Source: a virus. Taken from it: a stretch of 64,000 bases of DNA. The stretch lies in the IMG/VR virus record IMGVR_UViG_3300023274_000002, positions 1 through 64,000 of that record; one strand, given 5' to 3'. Of the stretch, positions 53,628-62,023 are shown piece after piece. Each line of letters begins with the position of its first letter. Position 1 is the stretch's first letter. The translations under genes were made by a program, and so were the position numbers. The notes under the pieces were generated by a model, which did not search any database, was not told the DNA's origin, and saw only the letters and a list, made by a program, of their open reading frames with translations.

Positions 53628-54164
53628 CTAGAAGGGGAGCACGACCATGTTGCGCTGCGACCACGTGCCGTTGGTGCTGGTCACGCGGTACTTCGAGGTG
53701 AACGTGTTGGATCCGGCGGTCAGCGTGGGCATGCTTACCCGGCTGGCGCCGATGATTTTGCTGGCCGCCGATGCGTCGTTGACCACAGCCACGTCGTCGG
53801 CCGCCGCGACCGTCGTCGCCCCGGAGACGGCGTAGCTCATGTACGCCCGGATGCCGGTCGTGTCGGTGGTCAGCACGCAGCCGATCGCCACCAGCGCCTT
53901 GGGCCCGGTGGTCACGGTGACCGCGGGGCCCGCGGTGGCCAGGTCGCCGTACGACGTGATCGCGCTGCTCTGGCCGGTGCTCACCGTGGCCGTCGACGGG
54001 ATGCGCTCGGCGATCGAGTTCGCGGCCGTGCTGGCGAACATCGAGCCGGCCGCGGTCGCCTTGGCGGCCGGCGTCTCCAGCATGTTGTCCCGGACGCTGG
54101 CGTTCCACTGCGCCGCCGTCAAGGTCGCGTTGCTGACCGCAGTCAGCGGGGTAGACCAGGCCAT
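53628..54164 (-). CDS. Tail-fibre-like protein
   Basis: 178 residues, ATG 54164 (TGATG). WSTPLTAVSNATLTAAQWNA and NMLETPAAKATAAGSMFAS at the N-terminus, then a beta-rich, Thr/Ser/Val-heavy body (GATTVAAADDVAVVNDASAA) typical of tail appendage proteins. Probably binds the tail tip or host surface. Confidence 0.6.
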   Translation of the reverse strand: MAWSTPLTAVSNATLTAAQWNASVRDNMLETPAAKATAAGSMFASTAANSIAERIPSTATVSTGQSSAITSYGDLATAGPAVTVTTGPKALVAIGCVLTTDTTGIRAYMSYAVSGATTVAAADDVAVVNDASAASKIIGASRVSMPTLTAGSNTFTSKYRVTSTNGTWSQRNMVVLPF

Positions 54165-54619
54165 CAGTTCTCCTCGGGAGGTCGTGGCAACGCCGCGGCC
54201 GGGCCCGCCTCGGCGATCAGTGCCCGCGCCCGTTCGATGGCCGGCAGCAGCACGCCGGACACCACGCGGCCGTCCACCTCGGTCAGCACGTCGTCGGTAC
54301 CCGGCTCGAGCTCGTCGGGCACGATGCCGTGCTGAGCGTTCTCCATCAATAGATCGGTGATCGTCTCGCCCGGCTCCCAGTTGCGGGTGATCGGGTCCGG
54401 CCGCTGCGCCAGCACGTACGCGATGGCTCCGGGGTCGGCGGGCCAGGTCGCCCGGTTGACCGCCCAGCAGTCGCGGCACATCCACAGGATGGTCGCGATC
54501 TCCACCTGCCACGCGTTGCGGCAGCCGGGCCCGGGGCACCGGGAGATCCAGCGGCTCCAGTTGACGACGACCGGCGCGGTCGTGTCGGGTGGCTGTTCGA
54601 GCAGTACGGGAAGCGTCAT
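54164..54619 (-). CDS. Hypothetical tail-operon protein
   Basis: 151 residues, ATG 54619 with TAGGAGACGAG. Central metal-looking CPGPGCRNAWQVEIATILWM then CRDCW, so a C...C...C-x-x-C zinc ribbon. The rest is acidic. Function unknown. Confidence 0.6.
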   Translation of the reverse strand: MTLPVLLEQPPDTTAPVVVNWSRWISRCPGPGCRNAWQVEIATILWMCRDCWAVNRATWPADPGAIAYVLAQRPDPITRNWEPGETITDLLMENAQHGIVPDELEPGTDDVLTEVDGRVVSGVLLPAIERARALIAEAGPAAALPRPPEEN

Positions 54620-54627
54620 CTCGTCTC

Positions 54628-56688
54628 CTAGGTCGCGAACACGCCTTGGTCGAAGCCCTGGCCCGCCTGGTCGAACACAAACATCGTCGACGGGTTGTCG
54701 ATGCCCGGCGTGACGAATGCGCCCTGGTCGAAGCCCTTGCCGGCCACCCCGAACGTGATGGCGTTGCTCGGCTGCACGGGGTCGGCGCGCACGCAGGACA
54801 CCCGCAGCCGGTGCACCTGCAACCGGGTCACGATGTGCTCCAGCCGTTCCACCTGGAAGTCGCCGAGCACCCCCAGCACGTCGTTGCGGACGGTGATCCG
54901 GTCGGAGATCCGCAGGGACAGAATTCTGCTGGAGTACCGGTCGTTGAAGGCGGGCACGGTGAAGCTGATCCGCGGGCGGTTGTCGGCGTAGATCGAGACG
55001 GTCCGGTCGGCGATGGCCTGCGCGTCGTAGACGTTGGCCCATTCCGGCGCCGACTCGCTCGGCCACTTCGCCGCCTGGTACCGGCTGATCGAGGCAGGGT
55101 CGGAGGCCGAGGCCTGGACGGTCCGGGCCACCGGCAGCGCGTTGCCGCGCAGCGCGAGCCGGCTGATCGTGCCGGTCCCGGTGCACGTGATGACAACGAT
55201 GAACTTGTGCCCCGAGGTCCGATCGATGGTGGCGGTGAACGATCCGCTGAGCACCTGGATGTCCCCGTTGTCGGTGCTCGGGGTGATCGCGTTGATGACC
55301 GGGTCGCTCGGCTCGGCGAAGATGGTGCGCGTCTCGGACGCCGTCATGGAGATCGGGTCTTCCGACGACCACACCTCGATGATGTCTGTCGGCCTGCGCT
55401 GATCCACCGAGAACGTGGCCACGTTGTAGATGCTCTTCAGCCCATGGTCGTATTCGAAGGAGTCCTTCTCCACCTTGAAGTCGATCGTGTCCCGGATGCC
55501 GGCCGGGAAGATGTAGCTGAATGTGGCTTGCGACGTGTTGGAGGCTGCGGACCGGATCCGGTGATGCCGGTCGCGGAAGACAAACGTCCCCGCCTCGACG
55601 TACGCGATGGCCGGCCAGCCCTCGGAGTTGACCAGCTTGGCGATAGCCGCCGCCGGCTCGGTGCCCTCCTCCCACCAGTACGGGATCACCGTCGCGCCCG
55701 GGTCGAGCGACCGCCCACCGGTCCATCCGGCGGCGGTCAGCACGAGGTCGATCGCCGCGCCGGTGCGCACGCCTTGGTAAACCTGCGTCGACAGCGAGTC
55801 GCCGGTGGGCCCGTTCCACGAGTCGATCAGCTTCCCGCTGAACGTCCGGGCCGCCGACTGGCTGTCCACGCTCAGGTCGTCGAGCACACCGGAGAACAGG
55901 GTGTACGTCTTGCCGTCGTCGGCCGGCGTGCTCATCAGCGACATGTTGTCGACGGTGATCTGGAGCGTGTTGGGCGGAGTGGAGCCGAGCCGCAGTCGCA
56001 GCAGTGCCTTGGTCGCCGTGGCGGGCGGCACGAGCGCCGTGCTCTGGATCGTCGTCCAGGTGGTTGCGGGCAACGCCACCGCGCCGGTCGATGCGCTGGA
56101 CAGGTAGGTGCTCGACGAGTCGTACCAGTCGATGACGGCCGTCGTGTCCGCCCACGCCGTGCTGCCGTAGACGCGGAACGCCAGGATATAGCTCCCCGCC
56201 GGCTGATCGGCGATGCTCACGTACGACGAGGTGATGATGCCGACCGTGGCGACCGCGCCGGGCGGGACGTACCGCAGCGCACCATCCCCGTCCTCGGTCG
56301 GCGTGGTCACCCGGCTGACCGAGCCGCCGAACTGCGCGGCCCATCCGGCGACCCCCGCCGCGGCGTCGGCCCACGACTCGCTCTTGACCGTGCTCGCGCC
56401 GCGAACCGTCTTGGTCAGGGTCGCCGTCTTGCCCGGCGTGATCTTCCCGTAGATCGGCGACGCCGCGTTCTCCGGGCTGAAGTACCGATCCCACGTGCGG
56501 GTGCGGTTGATCAGTCCGAACGAGCCGTCAGACGCGGGGGTGTCCAGGTCTACCTTGTCGACCGGGCGCCCCCACGCGACGGTGATCGGTTCGCGGTTGA
56601 CGTAGTTGGTCACGTCCTCGAGCGGCCCGGTCAGCCCCCCGCCGCCGGACCAGTCGATCGTGAGCTGCCACCCGCGGACCGCGCTCAT
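54628..56688 (-). CDS. Minor tail protein with carbohydrate-binding-like region
   Basis: 686 residues, ATG 56688 (ATGA). N-terminal actinophage minor-tail pattern (VTNYVNREPITVAWGRPVDK, GSFGLINRTRTWDRYFSPEN). Residues about 90-245 form a beta-sandwich resembling a carbohydrate-binding module. The end carries a tandem motif GKGFDQGAFVTPG and GQGFDQGVFAT. Acts at the tail tip. Confidence 0.75.
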   Translation of the reverse strand: MSAVRGWQLTIDWSGGGGLTGPLEDVTNYVNREPITVAWGRPVDKVDLDTPASDGSFGLINRTRTWDRYFSPENAASPIYGKITPGKTATLTKTVRGASTVKSESWADAAAGVAGWAAQFGGSVSRVTTPTEDGDGALRYVPPGAVATVGIITSSYVSIADQPAGSYILAFRVYGSTAWADTTAVIDWYDSSSTYLSSASTGAVALPATTWTTIQSTALVPPATATKALLRLRLGSTPPNTLQITVDNMSLMSTPADDGKTYTLFSGVLDDLSVDSQSAARTFSGKLIDSWNGPTGDSLSTQVYQGVRTGAAIDLVLTAAGWTGGRSLDPGATVIPYWWEEGTEPAAAIAKLVNSEGWPAIAYVEAGTFVFRDRHHRIRSAASNTSQATFSYIFPAGIRDTIDFKVEKDSFEYDHGLKSIYNVATFSVDQRRPTDIIEVWSSEDPISMTASETRTIFAEPSDPVINAITPSTDNGDIQVLSGSFTATIDRTSGHKFIVVITCTGTGTISRLALRGNALPVARTVQASASDPASISRYQAAKWPSESAPEWANVYDAQAIADRTVSIYADNRPRISFTVPAFNDRYSSRILSLRISDRITVRNDVLGVLGDFQVERLEHIVTRLQVHRLRVSCVRADPVQPSNAITFGVAGKGFDQGAFVTPGIDNPSTMFVFDQAGQGFDQGVFAT

Positions 56689-59600
56689 GGCTTGATCCGC
56701 CGCTTGCTGACCGCCGAGTTGTAGGCGGTCACGACGAGGTCTTCCGCCTGCCTGCTGTTGGCGATGACCGCGCCGGAGAACGCGCCCTCGTGGATGTTGA
56801 TGGTCACCCCGCCGCCTCCCTGGCCTTTCGGATCAACGTACTCTGTGCGGCCGGACAGATTCGCTCCCAGAGTTCCGGACGGCCAGTACCCGCCGGAGTC
56901 GAAGAGCTGGATCTTCTCGCCGAACAGTCCGCCGCCCGCGAACCGCGCCCCGCCCTTGCTGGCGAAGTCGCTGATCCGCCGGGCCCGGGCGCCGACGCGC
57001 ACGCCACCGGATCCAGTGGACTCGAACGGCAGCGCGCCGATCTGGCCGGCCATGTGCCCGACCGACGCGGACGCCGGCCGCTGGCCCGGGTGCGACCATC
57101 CGGCCATGAGCGGCCCGGTCTTGCCCGGCCGGAACCAGGGGCCGGGAAGGCTGCCGGTGGAGAAGGTGTGCGAGTACGGGTTCTTGCCGGCCATCATGTT
57201 GTAGACCGCCGACACGATGCCGGAGCAGTCGTAGCCGTCCGGGCCGGCGTCGGCCCAGATGTACGGCTTGCCGGCCTGGGACCGGACGAAGTTCATCGCC
57301 TTGCCGACGTTGCCGCCGCCGCCCCCGGATCCGATCTTCGTGAGCCACGAGACTGCGCCGTTGAGCAGCCGCTTGCCCGCGCCGGCCACCATGTCGCGCA
57401 GCAGGCCGCCGCCGGGGATCCGCTTGAGCGCCGCCTCGAACGGCTTCTTCAGCAGTTCGCCGGGGTTGGTGACCGCGCCCCACACGTCCTTGACCCAGCC
57501 GACGATGCCGCCGTCCTTGAACGCGTAGCCCTCGCTGCCGTCGCCCGGCTCGCGCGCCACCTTGCGGCCGAGGAACTGCGAGAGCAGCCGGCCGCCGCCC
57601 TTCATGCCGGCGTTGATCCAGCGCAGCAGCGGCAGTGCCGCGGCGGTCATCGAGCGGCGGACGATGAACTCGCCGCCCTGGAGCTGCACGGCGCCCTGAC
57701 CGGGAACCCACGCCTGACGGTTGTCGGTGAACGACCCCGCACCGGAGATCTTGCCGCCGGACGCCTTGCCGTACTCGCCGCCCTTGACGAAGCCCGAGAT
57801 CTCGCTGACCCGATCCTTGACCCCGACGATCGAGGCCGCCTTGTTCAGCCCGCGGATGAACGGGTTGATCACCGAGTTGACCACGAAGCTGACCGGCTTC
57901 TTGGCCACCTCCTTGACCTTGTCCCACGCGCGCCCGATCAGGCTGACGCCCTCGCCGAATCCGCCGACGACGTTCTTCTTGATGAAGTCGACGAACCGCT
58001 GGAAGAGCGGCCGGATCTTCGTGTTGTAGACCGTGCTGAAGCCGTTGGCGAGCGCGTCCCACCCGCGGCGCACCTGCGCGAAGATCGGCGACACGTAGGT
58101 ACGCCACCATCCGGTGACCGTGTTGGCGATGGCCGTGAAGATCCGCGCGAAGAACGACCGCACGGTGTTGAGCGCGGTCTGGAGCGGTCCGAGCACGTAG
58201 GTGCGGAACAGGTTGAAGATGCCCTTGGCCACACCCCACCAGAACTGAATCGACCGGCTGATCTGCGCGAACACGACGTCCCACACCCCGCGCAGCCAGG
58301 TGACCGCGCGGCCGACGACGTTGGTGATGATGTTGGCGATCAGCTTGAAGACCACCTGGATCACGAGCCAGGTGATCTCGACGATCTTCGCGATGCCCTT
58401 GAATACCGGCGAGAACACGTTCTGCCACAGCCAGGTCGCGACGGTGGCGACCGCCTTGAAGATGCCGATGACCAAGCCGATCTGGAACTTCACCACGGCG
58501 ACGGCCACGCTAATGATGCTCTTGATGCCCTCCCACACCGGCTGAATGATGTTCTTCCACAGCCAGACCGAGGCCGCTGCGATGGCGTCCCACGCCCGCT
58601 TGAGTGCCGGCCACGCCGTGCCGACGATCCAATCCACGGTGGCCGATATCGCCTTCTTGATCGCGCCCCACACCGCCTGCACAATCTTCCGGAACGTCTC
58701 GTTGTGCCGGTAGAGCAGCACGAGCCCAGCAACGAGCGCGGTGATCGCGATGATGACCGCACCGATCGGGTTGGCGATCAGCGTCGCGTTGAGCAGCACC
58801 TGAGCGGCCGCCCACGCCCGGGTGATCCGGGTGATGATGCTGACGCCCTTGAAGAACTGGAGCAGCCCGCCGGCCGCCTGCACGGCCAGCATCGCCGAGT
58901 TGATTTTCAGCGCCAGCGTCACGGCGCCGATGGCCAGCGCCCAGTCCCGGATCGTCCCGATGTTGTCCCGGACGAAGGTGAAGACCTTGCCGATCTTGTC
59001 GAAGATCCCGGGCAGTGCGGCGGCCAGGCCGTTGAGCCCCTGCGTCAGAGGTCCCTTGACGACGTTGTAGATCGCAATCGCCGCGTTCTCGAGCTGGCTC
59101 TTGACGTTGTCGATCGCGCCGCCGAGCCCCGCATTCTTGGCCGCGGCAAAGTCGGCCGCCGCGCCGCTCTTGGTGATCGCCGCCCGCATTTTGTCGTAGA
59201 CCGGAACTCCGCCCTTGAGCAGGGCCAGCACCGACCGCGTGGCGTCGGCGCCGAAGACCTGCGTGATGGCGTAGTTCTTCTCCTCCTGCGTCATGTTGGC
59301 GGTGCCCTTGGCCACCAGGTCGATGATGTCGCGCAGGGGGCGCATCTTGCCGTTGGCGTCGTAGGCGATGTCGCCCATGTGCTCCAGTTGCGGATTCATC
59401 TTGTACAACTGGTTGATGGCCGTGCCGCGGACCTTGGCGCCGCCGTGCAGGATGTCGTTCTGCTGCTTGAGCGAGACGTTGACGCCGAACGCCTCGGCGG
59501 CCAGCTCACGCATGATGCCCTTGGCCTGATCCGACGGGCCGGTGAGCTGGAGCAACATCTGCTTCAGGCTGGTGCCCGCGTCGGACCCCTTGATCCCGTT

Positions 59601-60434
59601 GTTGCCGAGGATCGCGATAGCGGTGTTCAGCTCGGTAATCGCTTCCTTGCTGCCGACCGCCGGGCCGAGCAGACCGGAGAAGGCCGCCGCCGCCTGCTTG
59701 AACGAGAACGATGCCTCGGTCACTTCGATCGACGACGAGTTGGCCGCGGCCGCGAGCTGATCGACGACGAAGCCCGTCTCCTTGGCCTGGATGCCGAACG
59801 CGTTGACGGCATTCGCCGCGATCTCCGCCGCCTCGGCCTCGGAGATGTTGGCGATGCGCGCGAGCTGGAGCGTGCCGCGCGCAGCGTCCATCGACTCTTG
59901 CACGCTGAAGCCCGCCTTGGCGAGCTCCGTCATCGCCGCCGCCGCGCCGGCCGCCGAGACGCCGGGAAGCTGGACATCGGCGCCGAGTTTGCGCGCCTGG
60001 TCGGCGACCTGCTTCATCTGATCGCCGGTGGCCTGCGAGACGGACTTGAAGATATTCAGGTTGTCCTCGTAGGCGATGCCGATCTTCCCGATTTCGCCGA
60101 CCGCGGCAGCCAGTCCGAGCGGGACGAAGACGCCGGCCGCCAACTTGAGGTTGCTCTTGATCGCGCCGACGATGCCCGACGAGCCCTTGGTGAAGCCGTC
60201 AGCGAAGCCCTGGCCCGAGCGCTGACCGCCCTCGAGCATGGCCTTCTGCGCGTCGGTGGCAAACCGGCCATTGGCCTGCCGCAACTTGCCGTTGGCGTCG
60301 CGGTAGAACCCGTCACCGAATGCCTTTCCGGCGCCCTTGCCCGCGGCGTCGCCCATCTCCTTGCCGGTCTTCTCGAACTCGCGCTTGTTGGGGTCCGGCC
60401 GCAGACGCACAAAAGCAGAGGCGAGAGCCACCAT
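56685..60434 (-). CDS. Tape measure protein with C-terminal NlpC/P60-like domain
   Basis: 1249 residues, the longest gene in the window, placed after the tail chaperones. N-terminal coil and TP901-type Ala/Gly segments, several hydrophobic stretches (LKLAAGVFVPLGLAAAVGEI; VLLNATLIANPIGAVIIAIT), and repeated Trp-rich blocks around 620-820. Near 1041-1165 AGKPYIWADAGPDGYDCSGI gives the catalytic Cys and SVGHMAG a His, the NlpC/P60 pattern. It sets tail length and probably cuts the wall during DNA entry. ATG 60434 overlaps the chaperone stop. Confidence 0.88.
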   Translation of the reverse strand: MVALASAFVRLRPDPNKREFEKTGKEMGDAAGKGAGKAFGDGFYRDANGKLRQANGRFATDAQKAMLEGGQRSGQGFADGFTKGSSGIVGAIKSNLKLAAGVFVPLGLAAAVGEIGKIGIAYEDNLNIFKSVSQATGDQMKQVADQARKLGADVQLPGVSAAGAAAAMTELAKAGFSVQESMDAARGTLQLARIANISEAEAAEIAANAVNAFGIQAKETGFVVDQLAAAANSSSIEVTEASFSFKQAAAAFSGLLGPAVGSKEAITELNTAIAILGNNGIKGSDAGTSLKQMLLQLTGPSDQAKGIMRELAAEAFGVNVSLKQQNDILHGGAKVRGTAINQLYKMNPQLEHMGDIAYDANGKMRPLRDIIDLVAKGTANMTQEEKNYAITQVFGADATRSVLALLKGGVPVYDKMRAAITKSGAAADFAAAKNAGLGGAIDNVKSQLENAAIAIYNVVKGPLTQGLNGLAAALPGIFDKIGKVFTFVRDNIGTIRDWALAIGAVTLALKINSAMLAVQAAGGLLQFFKGVSIITRITRAWAAAQVLLNATLIANPIGAVIIAITALVAGLVLLYRHNETFRKIVQAVWGAIKKAISATVDWIVGTAWPALKRAWDAIAAASVWLWKNIIQPVWEGIKSIISVAVAVVKFQIGLVIGIFKAVATVATWLWQNVFSPVFKGIAKIVEITWLVIQVVFKLIANIITNVVGRAVTWLRGVWDVVFAQISRSIQFWWGVAKGIFNLFRTYVLGPLQTALNTVRSFFARIFTAIANTVTGWWRTYVSPIFAQVRRGWDALANGFSTVYNTKIRPLFQRFVDFIKKNVVGGFGEGVSLIGRAWDKVKEVAKKPVSFVVNSVINPFIRGLNKAASIVGVKDRVSEISGFVKGGEYGKASGGKISGAGSFTDNRQAWVPGQGAVQLQGGEFIVRRSMTAAALPLLRWINAGMKGGGRLLSQFLGRKVAREPGDGSEGYAFKDGGIVGWVKDVWGAVTNPGELLKKPFEAALKRIPGGGLLRDMVAGAGKRLLNGAVSWLTKIGSGGGGGNVGKAMNFVRSQAGKPYIWADAGPDGYDCSGIVSAVYNMMAGKNPYSHTFSTGSLPGPWFRPGKTGPLMAGWSHPGQRPASASVGHMAGQIGALPFESTGSGGVRVGARARRISDFASKGGARFAGGGLFGEKIQLFDSGGYWPSGTLGANLSGRTEYVDPKGQGGGGVTINIHEGAFSGAVIANSRQAEDLVVTAYNSAVSKRRIKP

Positions 60435-60586
60435 CAGCTCTCACCTCCGCCTGTGAGTTCCTGGTTGGCCCGATCGTTGATCTCGGACCATCCGTACAGT
60501 TTGTCGTCGAACTCCTTGCGCCCCTTTTCGTCACGCTTCTCGATGGCCATGGCGTAGACCATGTTCAGCACCGCCCGGGCCGGCAT
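60434..60586 (-). CDS. Tail assembly chaperone, second frame (G-T frameshift part)
   Basis: 50 residues from ATG 60586 (ARAVLNMVYAMAIEKRDEKG, FDDKLYGWSEINDR), but the frame is also coding-like upstream (ALGPLDVMPARAVL). That is what a programmed -1 shift from the upstream chaperone gene would produce, as in most siphophages. Shift likely at CCC-GGG-GGC (60629-60637). The fusion product would then read into this ORF and end at the tape-measure start. Confidence 0.65.
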   Translation of the reverse strand: MPARAVLNMVYAMAIEKRDEKGRKEFDDKLYGWSEINDRANQELTGGGES

Positions 60587-60591
60587 GACGT

Positions 60592-61188
60592 CTAGTGGCC
60601 CAAGTGCGCCACGGGGGTCAGCCCATCCGCCCCCGGGATGGTGGCCGGCAAGGATGAGACGTCCCTCGACTTCTCCGATGTTCGCCGCGAGGAGCCCGAG
60701 GAGAGCCCTCGCGGCTTGCGGGGGCGGGCTGCGATCACCGACATGGCCTCAGAGACGAAGTCCATCACGTCTTCGCCTTCCGCCTGCTCGTCGTCGGCAA
60801 GCCGGGCGAACCGGTCCCACTCGCGCTCGTCGCGCTGCGGGTGGCCGTCGTCGTCGACTACCCGCTGGCCGTTCTCGTACAGCGGCGGTCGCCAGATGAC
60901 CGACCTGATCAGCGAGTACATCGCCGCCAGGCCTTCCATGTCGTCGGAGTCGAGGCCCTTTTTGCTGGCGTTGGCGAACGCCAACATCGGCATGATCCCG
61001 ACCTTGTCAGCGAGCCGGAACTTCTCGCCCATGAACTCGACGTGATCGCCCTCGACGACACCTTCCGCCGCGGCCTGCACGGACTGCGTGGTGTGCTCGA
61101 CGGGGTACGGCTGACCAGCGCTCGGCTGATCGGGCAGGGGTGGCCAGTTCGCGGAAGCCGCGCCCGGCACCATCGCGAGATCAGCCAC
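60592..61188 (-). CDS. Tail assembly chaperone, first frame (G)
   Basis: 198 residues, GTG 61188. HTTQSVQAAAEGVVEGDHVE, FRLADKVGIMPMLAFANAS and YSLIRSVIWRPPLYENGQRV, helical and acidic toward the end, like gpG-type chaperones, between major tail protein and tape measure. It coats the tape measure before tail polymerisation. Confidence 0.75.
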   Translation of the reverse strand: MADLAMVPGAASANWPPLPDQPSAGQPYPVEHTTQSVQAAAEGVVEGDHVEFMGEKFRLADKVGIMPMLAFANASKKGLDSDDMEGLAAMYSLIRSVIWRPPLYENGQRVVDDDGHPQRDEREWDRFARLADDEQAEGEDVMDFVSEAMSVIAARPRKPRGLSSGSSRRTSEKSRDVSSLPATIPGADGLTPVAHLGH

Positions 61189-61762
61189 GGGTCGTACCCG
61201 CCGCCGCGAAGTAGACCGGCTGCGAGCTCGCGTCCGGCTCGAGCGTGAAGGTCAGCGGCAGCGAGGCGTTGTCGGCGCCCTTCTGCCGCTGGATGCCGAC
61301 GCCACCGGTCTGGAAGCACTGCATCCCCCACCAGCGTTCGGTGTTGTCCACCGACTCCCACCCGATCTGCTGGCGCACCTCGGCGCCGATCGCCGGCAGG
61401 GTGTACGTGGTGAGCAGCGTCGTACCCGAGCCGGTCGGCGTCTTCGTGCCGCCGTTGAATGCCCGCTTGAAGTTGGTCAGGTGGATCTGCATGATCTCGA
61501 ACTCGACCGTGATGGTGCGGCCGGTCGTGACGTTGAGCAGCGGGTCCAGGTACTCGGCCGCCTCCACGGCCTCGCTGTCGATCTCAATGTTGAGCGTGTG
61601 GCCCTCGCGGGTCACGCCCCACAGGTTCCAGCCCGCGGGCCAAGTGTCGGTGAAGACCGAGCCGACGACCGTGTTGGTCGGCGCGGCCGTGCCGGAGTCG
61701 GCAACGAGCAGGTATCCGGCGCCGAAAGAGAGGGCACTCTTCGGCACGGTCATTGCGGGCAT
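61181..61762 (-). CDS. Major tail protein
   Basis: 193 residues, ATG 61762 with AGGAGTGATCC. Beta-rich tail-tube layout: LSFGAGYLLVADSGTAAPTN, GWNLWGVTREGHTLNIEIDS, TGRTITVEFEIMQIHLTNFK, then QCFQTGGVGIQRQKGADNAS. Synteny with the chaperones supports it. Stacks to form the tail tube. Confidence 0.8.
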   Translation of the reverse strand: MPAMTVPKSALSFGAGYLLVADSGTAAPTNTVVGSVFTDTWPAGWNLWGVTREGHTLNIEIDSEAVEAAEYLDPLLNVTTGRTITVEFEIMQIHLTNFKRAFNGGTKTPTGSGTTLLTTYTLPAIGAEVRQQIGWESVDNTERWWGMQCFQTGGVGIQRQKGADNASLPLTFTLEPDASSQPVYFAAAGTTRG

Positions 61763-61823
61763 GGATCACTCCTAGGGTTCGGCCCCTCTGGGGGCACACC
61801 GAAGGCCCGATCCCGCTCGTGCG

Positions 61824-61882
61824 GGTCGGGTGGTCTAATGGGTGCGGACCGGAAGTCGCGGGTTCAAATCCCGACCCAGCCG
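61824..61882 (+). tRNA. tRNA-like element lacking an anticodon arm
   Basis: Acceptor GGTCGGG (61824-61830) pairs with CCCAGCC (61875-61881) at six of seven positions; D-arm GTC-TAATGGGTGCG-GAC (61833-61849) contains the usual AATGGG; T-arm GCGGG-TTCAAAT-CCCGA (61858-61874) is consensus. Only seven bases lie between D- and T-arms, so the anticodon arm is absent. Either a truncated tRNA relic or a tRNA-mimic RNA. Confidence 0.5.
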
Positions 61883-61886
61883 CAAC

Positions 61887-61969
61887 GCGGCGAGGTACCT
61901 CAGCTCGGTAGAGGGCCGGTCAAGCGGCAGGGCTCTGCGAGTGGACGCGCCTGCATCCCTGTCGCCGCT
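61887..61969 (+). tRNA. tRNA-like cloverleaf with non-standard T-arm
   Basis: Perfect acceptor GCGGCGA/TCGCCGC (61887-61893, 61962-61968), classic D-arm CCTC-AGCTCGGTA-GAGG (61898-61914), anticodon-like GCCG-GTCAAG-CGGC (61915-61928), then CAGGG...CCCTG enclosing 24 bases instead of a normal T-loop. The anticodon loop has six bases, so no decoding assignment is offered. Confidence 0.45.
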
Positions 61970-61997
61970 TCACTCGATCTCTCGTTGGGGGTACAGT
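61969..61997 (+). promoter_or_regulatory. Promoter of the GGGGGTACAGT class in the tail region
   Basis: TTCACT (61969-61974), 17 bases ending TTGGGGG, TACAGT (61992-61997), then a 20-base leader with GAGAGGGGAC before GTG 62024. The -35 differs from TTGCG of the cassettes. Confidence 0.6.
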
Positions 61998-62023
61998 CAG
62001 CCGTACCGACGAGAGGGGACGAC

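Larger units (their letters stand above)
61763..62023. other. Noncoding region holding tRNA-like elements and a rightward promoter
   Basis: About 260 bases between the major tail gene and the rightward gene 62024-62329. It contains a hairpin (CCCGATCCCGC ... GCGGGTCGGG, 61807-61830, one bulge), two tRNA-like stretches and a GGGGGTACAGT promoter. No ORF. Confidence 0.6.

Noticed and set aside
56790-60557. A 1255-codon rightward ORF opposite the tape measure gene
   Set aside because: Pure shadow of the tape measure: composition dominated by Arg, Asp, Leu and His without domains, no ribosome site, and the leftward gene is well supported.
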